A stretch of 64,000 nucleotides of DNA from R-RK-3 sp963834945 (lineage in GTDB: Bacteria > Pseudomonadota > Alphaproteobacteria > Rhizobiales > Rhodomicrobiaceae). Below the pieces are notes generated by a model, which was not told the origin of the DNA, did no database searches, and saw only the letters and a program-made list of their open reading frames with translations. The stretch is taken from NCBI GenBank assembly GCA_963834945.1, contig CAWIDT010000005.1, positions 124,001 to 188,000 of the forward strand. The letters are read 5' to 3'. Shown one piece after another: positions 8,392 through 18,970 of this stretch. Each line of letters begins with the position of its first letter. The first letter of the stretch is position 1. The position numbers and the translations under genes are program-made.

Positions 8392-9379
8392 ATGTCGCAC
8401 GGCTATGAATCGGGCCGGCTGAATCTGCCCTTCGTCGGCATCTGCACCTTCGGCAAATACCCCTATGTCGAGGATTGGGACGCCATCGACGCCGATGTCG
8501 CCGTGCTTGGCGCGCCCTTTCGACATGGGCACTCAGTGGCGGGCCGGCTCCCGTTTCGGCCCGCGCGCCATCCGCGAGGCGTCCACCCTGTTCGCCTTCG
8601 GCCATGCAGGCGCCTATGATCACGAGGACGACGTCGTCTATCTTCCGGCGGAAACGACGCGCATCGTCGATCTGGGCGACGCCGACATCATCCACACCGA
8701 TACGGTCGGCAGCCACGCCGGCATCGAATATGGCGTCCGCAAGATCCTGAAGGCCGGCGCCATCCCGGTGGTGCTCGGCGGCGATCACTCCATCAACATT
8801 CCCTGCATCAATGCCTTCGACGGCGAGGCGCCGATCCATATCGTCCAGATCGATGCGCATCTGGATTTCGTCGATGAGCGGCACGGCGTCCGCTACGGCC
8901 ACGGCAATCCGATGCGCCGCGCCGCCGAAAAGCCTTACGTCACCGGGCTGAGCCAGATCGGCATCCGCAACGTGTCCTCCACCGCCCGCGAAGGCTATGA
9001 TGACGCCCGCCGCATGGGCTCGGACATCCTGTCGGTGCGGCAGGCGCGCAAGCTGGGCGCGGACGGCGTGCTGGAGCGCATTCCGGCGGGGGTTCGCTAT
9101 TATGTGACCATCGACATTGACGGCTTCGACCCGTCGATCGCACCGGGCACGGGCACGCCCAGCCACGGCGGCTTTCTCTATTACGAAGTGCTGGAAATCC
9201 TCACCGGGCTGGCGAAACGCGGAGCCATCGTCGGCATCGACCTGGTCGAGGTAGCGCCCGATTATGACCGCACCGGCACGACTGCGATCCTGGCGGCGCA
9301 GATCCTGATGAACCTGCTCGGCCGGGTGCTGCACGAGCGGCATGGCACGGCAGCCGTCGCCACCGCCGGGTCAGAGTGA
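8392..9379 (+). CDS. Ureohydrolase (agmatinase family), second copy, one frame break
   Basis: Mn-dependent hydrolase distinct from the copy at 1329-2291. It starts at ATG 8392 (MSHGYESGRLNLPFVG). The frame breaks at about 8521, where CCCTTTCGACATG has one T too many; with it removed the protein reads GAPFDMGTQWRAGSRFGP, the conserved family loop. Metal motifs are GGDHSINIPC, QIDAHLDFVD and TIDIDGFDPSIAPGTGTP. About 328 residues. It lies 32 bases after the LysR gene and converges on the DUF1467 gene with a 9-base overlap of coding ends. Having two ureohydrolases under one regulator implies two guanidino or amide substrates, or a hetero-oligomer. Confidence 0.8.
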
Positions 9380-9625
9380 AATGGGGAACCAATCCAGCGG
9401 AATGAGCCGGTACGCGATGATGGCGTAGGCGCCGCCGAAGATGATCGCCGAAAGCACCGTGGCGCCCAGCGCCTTGCGCCAGAGGAAGGGCGCCACCGGC
9501 GCGCTGTCGGCCATGCCGGGCTCCAGAGACTCGGGCTCTGGCATCCGCACACCGATAGGCAGGACGATGAAAAACGCCAGCCACCAACAGATGAAATAGA
9601 CGCCCAGCGCGATAGGGAAGCTCAT
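9371..9625 (-). CDS. DUF1467 family membrane protein
   Basis: Small protein of 84 residues with two predicted membrane helices (about residues 5-25 and 55-75) and an acidic linker (MPEPESLEPGM). DUF1467 proteins are found mainly in alphaproteobacteria, usually next to mce, rnj and proS as here. Function unknown; the conserved neighbourhood suggests co-expression with the block upstream. Its 3' end overlaps that of the convergent ureohydrolase by 9 bases. Confidence 0.8.
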   Translation of the reverse strand: MSFPIALGVYFICWWLAFFIVLPIGVRMPEPESLEPGMADSAPVAPFLWRKALGATVLSAIIFGGAYAIIAYRLIPLDWFPISL

Positions 9626-9680
9626 CGCTGCGCCGCCTGGCGTCGGTGTGTGGTTTGGAAACCTTCAGCCTGCGGCCCCA

Positions 9681-9806
9681 CCCTCACCCGGCGACTGCGT
9701 CGCCGCCCTCTCCCCTCAAGGGAGCGGGCAAGAACGAGAGATGCCGCGCCTCTATGCCCTCTCCCCTCGCGGGAGAGGGCTCCCGCCGAAGGCGGGTGGG
9801 TGAGGG
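9681..9806. repeat. Palindromic repeat with CCCTCACCC/GGGTGAGGG ends
   Basis: A 126-bp element bounded by inverted CCCTCACCC (9681-9689) and GGGTGAGGG (9798-9806). Internal hairpins are built from CCCTCTCCCCT and GGGAGAGGG. It resembles the widespread proteobacterial 'CCCTCTCCC' intergenic palindromes. It sits between mce and the DUF1467 gene and is directly followed by another repeat family at 9826. Confidence 0.65.
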
Positions 9807-9825
9807 GGCTCGCAAAGCAGCAGCT

Positions 9826-9930
9826 TAGAGCCTTTTCCGCTCCGGTTGAATCGGAGCGCGGCTCTAATTCTTTGTTTTGTCGCATTTTCTCGACGCAAAC
9901 CGGCATCCACTTTGCTGGAAAATGCTCTAG
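9826..9930 (+). repeat. CTAGAGC-type dispersed repeat, copy A
   Basis: Begins TAGAGCCTTTTCCGCTCCG, contains the hairpin GCTCCGGTTGAATCGGAGC, then a shared block AATTCTTTGTTTTGTCGCA, and ends AATGCTCTAG. The reverse complement of 40425-40552 matches it closely except for an extra central segment, so the two are copies of one family in opposite orientation. No coding potential seen. With the neighbouring repeat it fills the 328-base gap between mce and the DUF1467 gene. Confidence 0.75.
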
Positions 9931-9953
9931 CCCGGACTTGAATTGCCAGCCGA

Positions 9954-10358
9954 TCATGCCTGCTCCAGCTCGGTCAGCGTGCCGCAGAAATCCTTCGGAT
10001 GCAGGAACAGCACCGGCTTGCCATGCGCGCCGATCCTGGGCTCGCCGTCGCCCAGCAGCCGCGCGCCCTTCTCGATCAGCGAACGCGCCGCAGCTTCGAT
10101 GTCGTCCACCTCATAGCAGATGTGGTGGATGCCGCCGCTCGGATTGCGCTCCAGGAATTTGGCGATCGGACTGTCGGCGCCGAGCGGCTCCAGCAGTTCG
10201 ATCTTGGTATTGGGCAACTCGACGAACACCGTCGTCACGCCGTGATCGGGCTGCGGCACGGCATCGGACAGCGTGGCGCCAAGCAAGTTGCTATAGGTCG
10301 CGCAGGCGGCGGCCATGTCAGGCACGGCGATGGCGACGTGGTTCAAACGTCCGATCAA
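9954..10358 (-). CDS. mce: Methylmalonyl-CoA epimerase
   Basis: Converts (2S)- to (2R)-methylmalonyl-CoA in propionate or ethylmalonyl-CoA metabolism. A 134-residue vicinal-oxygen-chelate protein with the expected metal-ligand positions: His in RLNHVAIAV, Glu region TKIELLEP, His in GGIHHICYEVDD and Glu near the C-terminus (FCGTLTELEQ). The family also contains glyoxalases, but GGIHHICYEV and the alphaproteobacterial mce-rnj-birA neighbourhood support the epimerase call. The frame is intact. It lies 46 bases after rnj on the same strand and is separated from the DUF1467 gene by two repeat elements. Confidence 0.88.
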   Translation of the reverse strand: MIGRLNHVAIAVPDMAAACATYSNLLGATLSDAVPQPDHGVTTVFVELPNTKIELLEPLGADSPIAKFLERNPSGGIHHICYEVDDIEAAARSLIEKGARLLGDGEPRIGAHGKPVLFLHPKDFCGTLTELEQA

Positions 10359-10404
10359 GACGGTCCGTCCTCCGGTCTTCTGGTTGCCTTTCAGCCCCCC
10401 GCAA

Positions 10405-12086
10405 TTAGACTACGGAAACCAGCACGCTGCATATGGGCTTCTTGCCCCACGCGGCGTTGATCGCCGCACGCACTGATTTGCGGACCGCTTCCTCCACCAG
10501 ATCGGCGCTTTTTCGGCGCGGGCGCGGAATGCTGCTGATGGCGCCGATCGCGGCCTTTTCGGCGATGTACTCGAAGCTTTCGCCTTCGGCGTCGAACTGG
10601 GGTATGCCGGTAAGGACCACTTGCGGATCGGCGGCCAGCTCTCCCGCCTTTGACATGACGATCGAAACAACGGCGGTCCCGACAAAACTCAGCTTGCGCC
10701 TTTCGCGGATGCACTCCTCATCGCCCGGAATGAGAAGCTGTCCGTCGCGGTAGATGCGCCCCACCGGCGCCTGGCCGATGATCTCCGCCTCGCCCGGCAG
10801 CAGGCGAACGACCGTGCCATCGCGCACCCCGCTCAGAGCCGCGATGCCTCGGCTCCGCGCGAAAGCCACCTGCGCCTCCAGATGGCGCGGCTCGCCATGC
10901 ATTGGGACAATGAGTTTCGGCCTCAGCCATTCATAGAGCAGCGACATCTCGCCCTGGCGCGGATGGCCCGATGCATGGATCGGCCCATCGGCCCATTCGG
11001 TGATGACCTCGACGCCCTGGTCGGCCAGCTTGTTCTGGATGCGGATCACCGCGTGTTCGTTGCCGGGAATGGTGCGTGCCGAGAAGATCACCAGGTCGCC
11101 GCGCGTCAGCGTCACTTGCGGGTGCTGGTCGTCGGCGATGCGGGCAAGCGCCGCGCGCGGCTCGCCCTGGCTGCCGGTGAGCAGCGCCACCACCGTCTCG
11201 GGCGGCAGATGGCCGTAATCCTCCTCGCCCAGCGTCTTGACGCGTTGCGGCCAAAGGCCGGTTTCGCGCGCCAGATCGACGATGCGGTGCATCGAGCGAC
11301 CGACCAGCACCAGATGCCGGTCGGCGGCTTCGGCGGCTCTGGCCACCGCGAGCAGCCGCGCCACGCTGGAGGCAAAGCTGGTGATCGCCACGCGGCCCGC
11401 GCGCCCGCTTGATGATCTCGCCCAGCGAAACGGCAACGCTTTTTTCGGACGGGGTGAAGCCGTCGCTGAGCACATTGGTGCTGTCGCTGAGCAGCACGTC
11501 GACGCCTTCATCGCCGAGCCGGCGGAGTTTGGCCTCATCGGTCGGGAGGCCGACGCCCGGATCGGCATCCAGCTTCCAATCCGCCGAATGCAGCACCGTT
11601 CCGAGCGCGGTGCGAATGGCGACGGCGCTGGTCTCGGGGATCGAATGCGCCATATTGACGAACTCGACATCGAACGGCCCGATCGTCACCCGGCCGCCCT
11701 GCGGCACCTCATGCAGCGGCACGTCGTTCCGCCAGGGCGTCTCGGCCAGCTTCTCCTTCAGCATCGCCATCGGAAAGCGGGTCGCGTAGATGGGCACGCC
11801 GAGCCGGGGCCACATTTCCGGAACCGCGCCGAAATGGTCCTCATGCGCATGGGTGAGGACGATGCCGAGAAGGTTGGCGCGCTCCTTTTCGATGAAGCGC
11901 AGATCGGGCAGTACGATATCGACGCCGGGCTCGCGGTCATCGGGGAAGGTGACGCCGAGATCGACCATCAGCCATTGGCGGCGGCGGGCCGGGCCGATAC
12001 CGTAGAGATAGACGTTCATGCCGATCTCGCCGACCCCGCCCAGGGGCAGGAAGACCAGCTCATTGTCCTTGCTTCGCGTTCTTCAT
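10405..12086 (-). CDS. rnj: Ribonuclease J, two frame breaks
   Basis: Metallo-beta-lactamase/beta-CASP exo- and endoribonuclease for RNA turnover and rRNA maturation. Motif HAHEDH (in LTHAHEDHFGAVPE) and the LHSADWKLD metal ligand are present, followed by the beta-CASP and C-terminal domains. The visible start MNVYLYGIG is internal. The true start is ATG 12086 (MKNAKQ...), reached by deleting one G near 12068, giving the family-typical LVFLPLGGVGEIGMN. A second break near 11405 joins GEIIKRARG to VAITSFASSVARL. Corrected length is about 559 residues. It starts 9 bases after the birA stop, consistent with co-transcription. Confidence 0.88.
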
Positions 12087-12094
12087 TCCAATCC

Positions 12095-12870
12095 TTAAGC
12101 CTTGGCGCCGATCGATACGTCGCCTGCCGTGATGCGCCGCTCTCCGCTTTCGGTTGCGAGCCGCAACGCGCCCATGTCGTCAATGCCGAGAAACGTGCCG
12201 CTGACCAGATCGGCGCCAAGCCGCACCGAGATCGGGCCGCCAAGCGGCTTTGCCCGTTCCAGCCAGGCGCTCGCGTATAGTGTCGAAGCCCAATCCGCCA
12301 TGCCAGCGCGCAACCCATTCCGCCGTCGCCCAGATGAGCGCCGCAAGCGCCTGCGACGGGCTCCGCCTCGATGCCCGCCGCCGCAAGGCTGGCAACCGGC
12401 CGTCCGAGATCGTCGGGCGCGCGCGCCAGGTTCAGTCCGATGCCGATGACGACGGCCGGAGCGTCCGCTTCCGCGCCGGACCGGCTTTCGAGCAGAATGC
12501 CGCCCAGCTTGGCATCGTCAAGCAGAATGTCGTTCGGCCATTTCAGCCGCAGCGTCGGCGTGACGCCCGCTCCGGCGGCGAGCGCGCTGACCGCGTCATG
12601 CGCCGCCACACCCGCCAGCAGCGAAAGTTGCAACGCCGTGGCGAGCGGCACGCGCGGCCGCAGCAGCAGGCTGGCGTGCAGATTGCCGGCGGGCGATGCC
12701 CAGCTCCGGCCGGCGCGCCCGCGCCCCGCCTCCTGCACGGCCGCCCAGATCCACAGCCCGCCATCCTCGCCGGCGCCTGCGAGGCGGAGCGCCTCGGCGT
12801 TGGTGGAATCGATGCTCTCGTGGAAGGTCAGGCGGTATCCGCTCGGTAGGTCGAGGCCGCCATGGAGCAT
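12095..12870 (-). CDS. birA: Biotin-[acetyl-CoA-carboxylase] ligase, frame disrupted
   Basis: Attaches biotin to carboxylase carrier domains through biotinyl-AMP. Motifs seen: FHESIDSTNAEALR, QEAGRGRAGRSWASP (adenylate loop), LKWPNDILL and KLGGILLE. It lacks the N-terminal DNA-binding domain, so it is the ligase-only (non-repressor) form. Breaks near 12358 and 12265 shift the frame through AALIWATAEWVARWHGG to the C-terminal SH3-like domain (LVSGTFLGIDDMGALRL) and stop TAA at 12095. Without correction the frame runs falsely into rnj. Corrected length is about 258 residues. It lies 10 bases after nuoN, a placement typical of alphaproteobacteria. Confidence 0.85.
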
Positions 12871-12880
12871 ATCGGCGGGC

Positions 12881-14327
12881 CTAGAACAGCGATCTGGCGG
12901 CGGCGTCGGCGGCCGTGACCAGAACGTCGAGCGGGATGAACAGGAACAGCGTGATGATGCCCATCACCGCCAGCACGAAGCGGAGTTTCCCGGTCATCGG
13001 CTCGAACTCGCCGGCGGGCTCCTGGAAGTACATTTTGGAGATGATCGCCAGATAATAGAAGGCGCTGATCACCGATGTCACCACGCCGACGACCGCCAGC
13101 CAGAACAGTCCCGATTGGATGGCGGCGAGGAACACGTAGAACTTGGCGAAGAAGCCGGCGAGCGGCGGAATGCCCGCCATGGAAAACAGCAGCATCGCCA
13201 GCATGAAGGCCAGCATCGGCTGCCGGCGCGACAGGCCGGAGAGTTCGGCGATGTCCTCCACATGCGTGCCGCCCCGCCGCATGGCCAGAATGCAGGCGAA
13301 GGTGCCGAGCGTCATCGGCACATAGATCGCCAGATAGATCAGCACGCCCTGAATGCCCTCGGGCGTTCCGGCGGACAGCCCGACCAGCGCATAGCCGACA
13401 TGGCCGATGGAGCTGTAGGCCATCAGCCGCTTGATGTTGGTCTGCCCGATGGCGGCGAAGGCGCCGAGCACCATCGAGCCGACCGAAATGGCGATGACGA
13501 TCTGCTTCCAGTCGCTGGCGACGGCGGGGAAGGCGTCCTGCACCAGGCGGATCAGCATGGCGAAGGCGGCGACCTTCGGGCCGGCGGCGAGGAAGGCCGT
13601 CACCGGCGTCGGCGCGCCCTGATAGACGTCCGGCGTCCACATGTGGAACGGCACGGCGGAGAGCTTGAACGCGACGCCCGAAAGGATGAACACCAGGCCG
13701 AAGACCAAGCCCGATCGAGTGTTCGCGAGCCTGCAGAACGGCGGCGATGCCGCTAAAGCTCGGTCGTGCCGGTGAAGCCGTAGACCAGCGAGCAGCCGTA
13801 AAGCAGGAGGCCGGAGGAGAGCGCGCCGAGCACGAAATATTTCAGCCCCGCCTCGGCGGAAAACACCGAGTCGCGCCGGAACGCGGCGAGCACATAGAGC
13901 GCCAGGCTCTGCATTTCCAGCGACAGATAGAGCGAGATGAGATTGTTCGCCGACGTCATCAGCATCATGCCGACGGTGGACGAGCAGCACCAGCACCGCG
14001 AATTCGAATTTCAGGATCTTGGCGTCGCGCAGATAGTCGAAGGACAGAATGAGCGCGAAGGCGGAGGCCGGCGAGAATGAGCAGCTTCATGAAGCGGGCG
14101 AATGGGTCGACGATGACCGCGCCATCGGCGAGCTGCACCGTGCCGCTGACCCTGGTTGACGATGAAAAAGCCGGTGGCGATCAGCAGGACAATCGCGATC
14201 CAGCCCGGCGCTTCGCTCTCTTCGTCGCCGCTGAAGACGCCGTACATCAGGAGCAGCATCGCGCGAAACCGCGAGGAAGATCTCCGGAAAGATCGGCGCG
14301 TAATCCTGCAAGAGCGGTGAGCGGCAT
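12881..14327 (-). CDS. nuoN: NADH-quinone oxidoreductase subunit N, heavily frame disrupted
   Basis: Antiporter-like proton-channel subunit of complex I in the inner membrane. The C-terminal ~300 residues read cleanly (LSAVPFHMWTPDVYQGAPTP with the conserved channel region, then NIKRLMAYSSIGHVGYALVG). The N-terminal third is split over several frames by at least five single-base breaks between about 13,730 and 14,310. Its pieces are still recognisable: YAPIFPEIFLAV, MLLLMYGVFSGDEES, SANNLISLYLSLEMQSLALY. The start is taken as ATG 14327, next to the corrected nuoM stop. This is the most damaged gene in the window; the density of breaks argues for base-calling errors and not decay, since downstream genes are co-transcribed and conserved. 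Confidence 0.8.
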
Positions 14328-15850
14328 CATTTCACCTCCGCGGCGGCGAGTTGGGACTGCTTGGCCGCTGCAATATCCTTGGTTGTAATCCGCGATCAGC
14401 TTCTGCACGGAAACGGCGGTCACGTCCATCACCGGCTTGGGGTATACGCCGAACAGCACCGTCAGCAGCACCAGCGGCGCAAGGATCAGCACCTCGCGCG
14501 GGCTGAGATCGAGAATGCCGGCGAGCGAGGCCTTCTCCAGCTTGCCGAAGATCACCCGCCGATAAAGCCACAAGGCGTAGGCGGCGGAGAGGATGATGCC
14601 CGATGTGGCGAACAGCGCGATCCAGCTATTGGCCCGGAAGGCGCCGAGCAGCGACAGGAATTCGCCGACAAAGCCGCTGGTGCCGGGCAGGCCGACATTG
14701 GCCATGGTGAACACCATGAAGCAGAAGGCATAGAGCGGCATCCGGTCGGCAAGGCCGCCATAGGCGGAAATCTCGCGCGTATGCATCCGGTCATAGATGA
14801 CGCCGACGCACAGGAACAGCGCGCCCGAGACGATGCCGTGGCTCAGCATCTGGAAGATGCCGCCCTGCACGCCCTGCGTCGTCAGCGTGAACACGCCCAT
14901 GGTGACGAAGCCCATATGCGCGACCGAGGAATAGGCGATGAGCTTCTTCACATCCTCCTGCGCGAAGGCGACCAGCGAGGTGTAGATGATGGCGATGATG
15001 CTCAGCGCGAAGACCAGCGGCGCCAGCTCGGCGGATGCGATGGGGAACATCGGGATGGAGAAGCGCAGGAAGCCATAGCCGCCCATCTTCAGCAGCACGC
15101 CGGCCAGGATCACCGAGCCGGCGGTAGGCGCCTCGACATGCGCGTCGGGCAGCCATGTGTGCACCGGCCACATCGGCATCTTCACCGCGAAGGAGGCAAA
15201 GAACGCGACCCACAGCCAGGTCTGCATGCCCGGCGGGAAATTGAAGGCGAGCAGCGTCGGGATGTCCATCGTGCCGGCCTGCCAGTACATCGCCATGATG
15301 GCGAGCAGCATCAAGCACCGAGCCGAGCAGCGTATAGAGGAAGAATTTGAAGCTGGCATAGACGCGCCGCTTGCCGCCCCAGACGCCGATGATGATGAAC
15401 ATCGGAATGAGGCCGCCCTCGAAGAACAGATAGAAGACGACGAGATCGAGCGCGCAGAACACGCCGATCATCAGCGTCTCCAGCACCAGGAAGGCGATCA
15501 TATATTCGCGGACGCGGCGTTTCGATGGAGCGCCAGCTCGCCAGGATGCAGAGCGGCATCAGGAAGGTCGTCAGGATGACGAACAGCATGGAAATGCCGT
15601 CGACGCCGATGTGATAGGTGATCTTGCCGCCGATCCACTCATGCTTTTCGACGAATTGGAAGGCGGCGGTCGAAGGGTCGAAGTCGCGCCAGAGCAGCAG
15701 CGACACGACGAAGGTGACGATGGTGGTCCACAGCGCGACATAGCGGGCGTTGCGCATCGCCGCGCCGTCGTCGCCGCGCAGGACGAAGATGAATGCCGCG
15801 CCCGCGAGCGGCAGGAAGATGACGGTGGAAAGGATCGGCCAACTGGTCAT
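14327..15850 (-). CDS. nuoM: NADH-quinone oxidoreductase subunit M, frame disrupted
   Basis: Antiporter-like membrane subunit of complex I. It starts at ATG 15850 (MTSWPILSTVIFLPLAGA). Conserved core: FYLFFEGGLIPMFIIIGVWG with the channel Glu, WPVHTWLPDAHVEAPTAGSV and KKLIAYSSVAHMGFVTMG. Breaks near 15525, 15313 and 14383 shift the frame; deleting one G at the last gives the ending IAAAKQSQLAAAEVK and a TGA overlapping the nuoN start codon. Corrected length is about 507 residues, normal for the subunit. Start and stop contacts with nuoL and nuoN show one transcript. Confidence 0.85.
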
Positions 15851-15855
15851 CACAA

Positions 15856-17807
15856 TCAGAAGCCTTTCCAGAACTGCGCCCAGTAGAGCCAGGCAAAATA
15901 GGATGTGATCAGCGCGATGCCGATCAGCATGATGAAGGCGTAGTGGTAGACGAAGCCGGTCTGCAGCCGCACCACGCGATTGGTGATGTCGATGACGCGG
16001 GCGGAAATGCCGTCCGGCCCCAGCCCGTCGATGATCATGCCGTCGCCGGTCTTCCAGAGCACGCGCGACAGCCATTTGAACGGCCGCACGAACAGCCAGT
16101 CATACAGCTCGTCGAAATACCATTTGTGATAGAGGAAGGCGTGGATCGGCCTGAAATTGCGGATCGTCCAGGCCGGGATCCCGGGATAGGCGATATAGGC
16201 GAGATAGGCCAGCGACGAAGCCGCCCACCATCATGATCGTCGGCAGCCACGACATCCATTCCGGGCCATGATGCGCGGCTTCGAGGATGTGGTTGTCGGG
16301 CGCCGCGAACAGCGAAGTGCGCCAGAAGCCGCCATATCCCTCGCCGACAAAATAATCATAGCCCAGATAGCCCGCCACCAGCGCGCCGACGGCCAGCACG
16401 CCGAGCGGCAGCAGCATCACCAGCGGCGATTCATGCACATGGGCGTGGGTTTCGTCATCGTGGCGCGGCGCGCCGAAGAAGGCCATGAACATCAGCCGCC
16501 AGGAATAGAAGCTGGTCAGGAAGGCCGCCACGACCAGCGAAACGAAGGCCCAATGCGAAACGCTCGGTGCCTTTCGCATGCGCGGCTTCGATGATCATGT
16601 CCTTGGAGAAATAGCCCGCCGTCAGCGGAAAGCCGGTGAGCGCCAGCGTGCCGATCAGCATCATCACGAAGGTGACGGGGATGCCCTTGCGCAGGCCGCC
16701 CATCTTGCGCAGATCCTGCTCGTCATGCATCGCATGGATGACGGAGCCCGAGCCGAGGAACAGCAGCGCCTTGAAGAAGGCGTGGGTGAACAGATGGAAC
16801 ATGCCGGCCGAATAGGCGCCGACGCCCATCGCCACGAACATGTAGCCGAGCTGCGAGCAGGTGGAATAGGCGATGACGCGCTTGATGTCGTTCTGCGCCA
16901 CGCCGACCGTGGCCGCGAAAAACGCCGTGATCGCGCCGATGCCGGTCACCACTTGCAGCGCAACCGGCGCCAGCTCGAACAGCGGCGACAGCCGCGCCAC
17001 CATGAAGACGCCCGCCGTCACCATCGTCGCCGCATGGATGAGCGCGGAGACCGGCGTCGGGCCTTCCATGGCGTCCGGCAGCCAGGTGTGCAGCAGGAAT
17101 TGCGCCGACTTGCCCATCGCGCCGACGAACAGCAACAGGCAGATCACCGTCAGCGTATCGTATTGCTGGCCCAGGAACATCATGGTCTTGCCGACCTGGT
17201 CCGGCGCCGAGGCGAAAATCGCATCGTAGGAAATGGTGCCGAATACGGTGAAGACGGCAAAAATGCCCAGCGCAAAGCCGAAATCGCCGACGCGGTTGAC
17301 GATGAACGCCTTGATCGCGGCGGCATTGGCGGAAGGCTTGTGATACCAGAAGCCGATCAGCAGGTAAGAGGCAAGGCCGACGCCCTCCCAGCCGAAAAAC
17401 AGCTGGAGCAGATTGTCCGCCGTCACCAGCATCAGCATGGCGAAGGTGAACAGCGACAGATAGGCGAAGAAGCGCGGCTGCCCGTCATCATGCGCCATGT
17501 AGCCGATGGAATAGATGTGCACGAGCGCCGAGACGGTGTTCACCACGACCAGCATCACCGCCGTCAGCGTATCGATGCGCAGCGACCAGTTCGCCTGGAG
17601 ATCGCCCGATGTGACCCATTCGAGCAGGGGAATGCGCAGATCCTCGCCCGTGATGCCGACGCGGTAAAGCGCGATCCAGGACAGCACGGCGCTGGCGGTC
17701 AGCAGCATGCTGGTGATCGCGCCCGAGCCCTTGGCGCCAAGCCAGCGGCCGAAAAAACCGGCGAGCAGCGCGCCGATCAGCGGCATGAAGACGATGGCTG
17801 AATACAT
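15856..17807 (-). CDS. nuoL: NADH-quinone oxidoreductase subunit L, two frame breaks
   Basis: The largest antiporter-like subunit, carrying the long lateral helix of complex I. ATG 17807 gives MYSAIVFMPLIGALLAGFFG. The first ~415 residues are uninterrupted and include LLQLFFGWEGVGLASYLLIG, FLLHTWLPDAMEGPTPVSAL and KRVIAYSTCSQLGYMFVA. A break near 16563 moves the frame to SHWAFVSLVVAAFLTSFYSW, and one near 16216 to the C-terminal part that ends YWAQFWKGF at 15856. Corrected length is about 650 residues. It is 8 bases downstream of nuoK and 5 bases upstream of nuoM. Confidence 0.87.
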
Positions 17808-17815
17808 GGCGCTCC

Positions 17816-18124
17816 TCAGCCCTTCATCAGGTTGATGTCATCGACGGCGATGGAGCCGCGATTGCGGTAATAGACGACGACGATGGCAAGGCCGATGGCC
17901 GCTTCGGCGGCGGCGACGGTGAGGATGAACAGCGCGAAGATCTGGCCGGTGAGATCATTGAGGAACGAGGAGAACGCCACCAGATTGATGTTCACCGCCA
18001 GCAGCATCAGCTCGACCGACATCAGGATGACGATGACGTTCTTGCGGTTGAGGAAAATACCGAAGACGCCGAGCGTGAACAGGATCGCACCGACGCTGAG
18101 ATAGTGAGGTAGCCCGATTTCCAT
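17816..18124 (-). CDS. nuoK: NADH-quinone oxidoreductase subunit K
   Basis: Intact 102-residue subunit with three membrane helices. ATG 18124 (MEIGLPHYLSVGAILFTLG) is preferred over an upstream in-frame Met with no conservation. The two channel glutamates are in NVIVILMSVELMLLAVNINL and TVAAAEAAIGLAIVV. It ends 8 bases before nuoL. A 71-base gap separates it from nuoJ, larger than elsewhere in this operon and without a recognisable gene. Confidence 0.92.
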   Translation of the reverse strand: MEIGLPHYLSVGAILFTLGVFGIFLNRKNVIVILMSVELMLLAVNINLVAFSSFLNDLTGQIFALFILTVAAAEAAIGLAIVVVYYRNRGSIAVDDINLMKG

Positions 18125-18195
18125 GTCTCTCATTCCGCTTTCGGCGTCTTGGCCCGAACCTGACGCAGTAGTCACGCGCGCCGCGCACAATCTCG

Positions 18196-18810
18196 CTATA
18201 TGCCCCGGCCGGTCTCGACTTTCTTGATCTCGATGGCGGTGCGCGGGTCACGCGCGACCTGGACGGCAATATTCTGACGCTTGACGCCGACGCGGTGGCG
18301 CAGCGTCAGCACGATGGCGCCGATCATCGCGATCAGCAGGATGAGGCCGGAGAGCTGGAAGAAATACACATATTTCGTGTAGAGCACGCGCCCGATCGCC
18401 TCCGCATTGGTCACCGTATCGGCCGGCGGGATGCGCTCCATGATGTGTAGCGCCTCTTGCGGCGCGATCGTCCAGGCGCTGGCGACGAGCAGCAGCTCGG
18501 CCAGCAGCAGCGCCCCGATCAGCCCGCCGACCGGCAGATATTTCTGAAAGCCGGCGCGCAATTCGGCGAAGTCCACATCCAGCATCATCACCACGAACAG
18601 GAACAGCACCGCCACCGCGCCGACATAGACGATGACCAGGATCATGGCGATGAATTCGGCGCCGAGCAGCACGAACAGCCCCGCCGCGTTGAAGAACGCC
18701 AGGATCAGGAACAGCACCGCGTGAACCGGATTGCGCACGCTGATGACCATCACCGCCGAGGCGATGGTCAAGATGGCGAAGACGTAGAAGAAAAATCCGG
18801 CGAGGGTCAT
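18196..18810 (-). CDS. nuoJ: NADH-quinone oxidoreductase subunit J
   Basis: Intact 204-residue membrane subunit with five helices. It starts at ATG 18810 (MTLAGFFFYVFAILTIASA). The conserved flexible helix GAEFIAMILVIVYVGAVAVL is present and is followed by FLFVVMMLDVDF. The C-terminus is a charged cytoplasmic tail. A 160-base gap (18811-18970) upstream separates it from nuoI; I see no gene, hairpin or promoter there that I can defend. Confidence 0.92.
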   Translation of the reverse strand: MTLAGFFFYVFAILTIASAVMVISVRNPVHAVLFLILAFFNAAGLFVLLGAEFIAMILVIVYVGAVAVLFLFVVMMLDVDFAELRAGFQKYLPVGGLIGALLLAELLLVASAWTIAPQEALHIMERIPPADTVTNAEAIGRVLYTKYVYFFQLSGLILLIAMIGAIVLTLRHRVGVKRQNIAVQVARDPRTAIEIKKVETGRGI

Positions 18811-18970
18811 CGATGAGACCGCATCTTTCAGTGTTCTAATTTCCCGGCGCCATCTTCGATACACGCATCCTGGCGCGCGGTAAAATCGGCAACCGGCTTT
18901 TCCCCGGCATGGCCGCGGTCGCGGCCTATCCCGAGTCGGCTGACATGTTTGCTGCAACGCGAAGAAACGG

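Noticed and set aside
10405..12019. Two separate metallo-beta-lactamase genes at rnj
   Set aside because: The two halves are the N- and C-terminal parts of one RNase J separated by a single-base break near 11,405.
12016..12870. birA as a longer protein running into rnj
   Set aside because: The C-terminal part after about 12,355 is out of frame with the family; the conserved SH3-like end lies in another frame and stops at 12095.
18811..18970. A small gene between nuoI and nuoJ
   Set aside because: No frame with a plausible start, ribosome site and conserved composition; treated as an untranslated gap.
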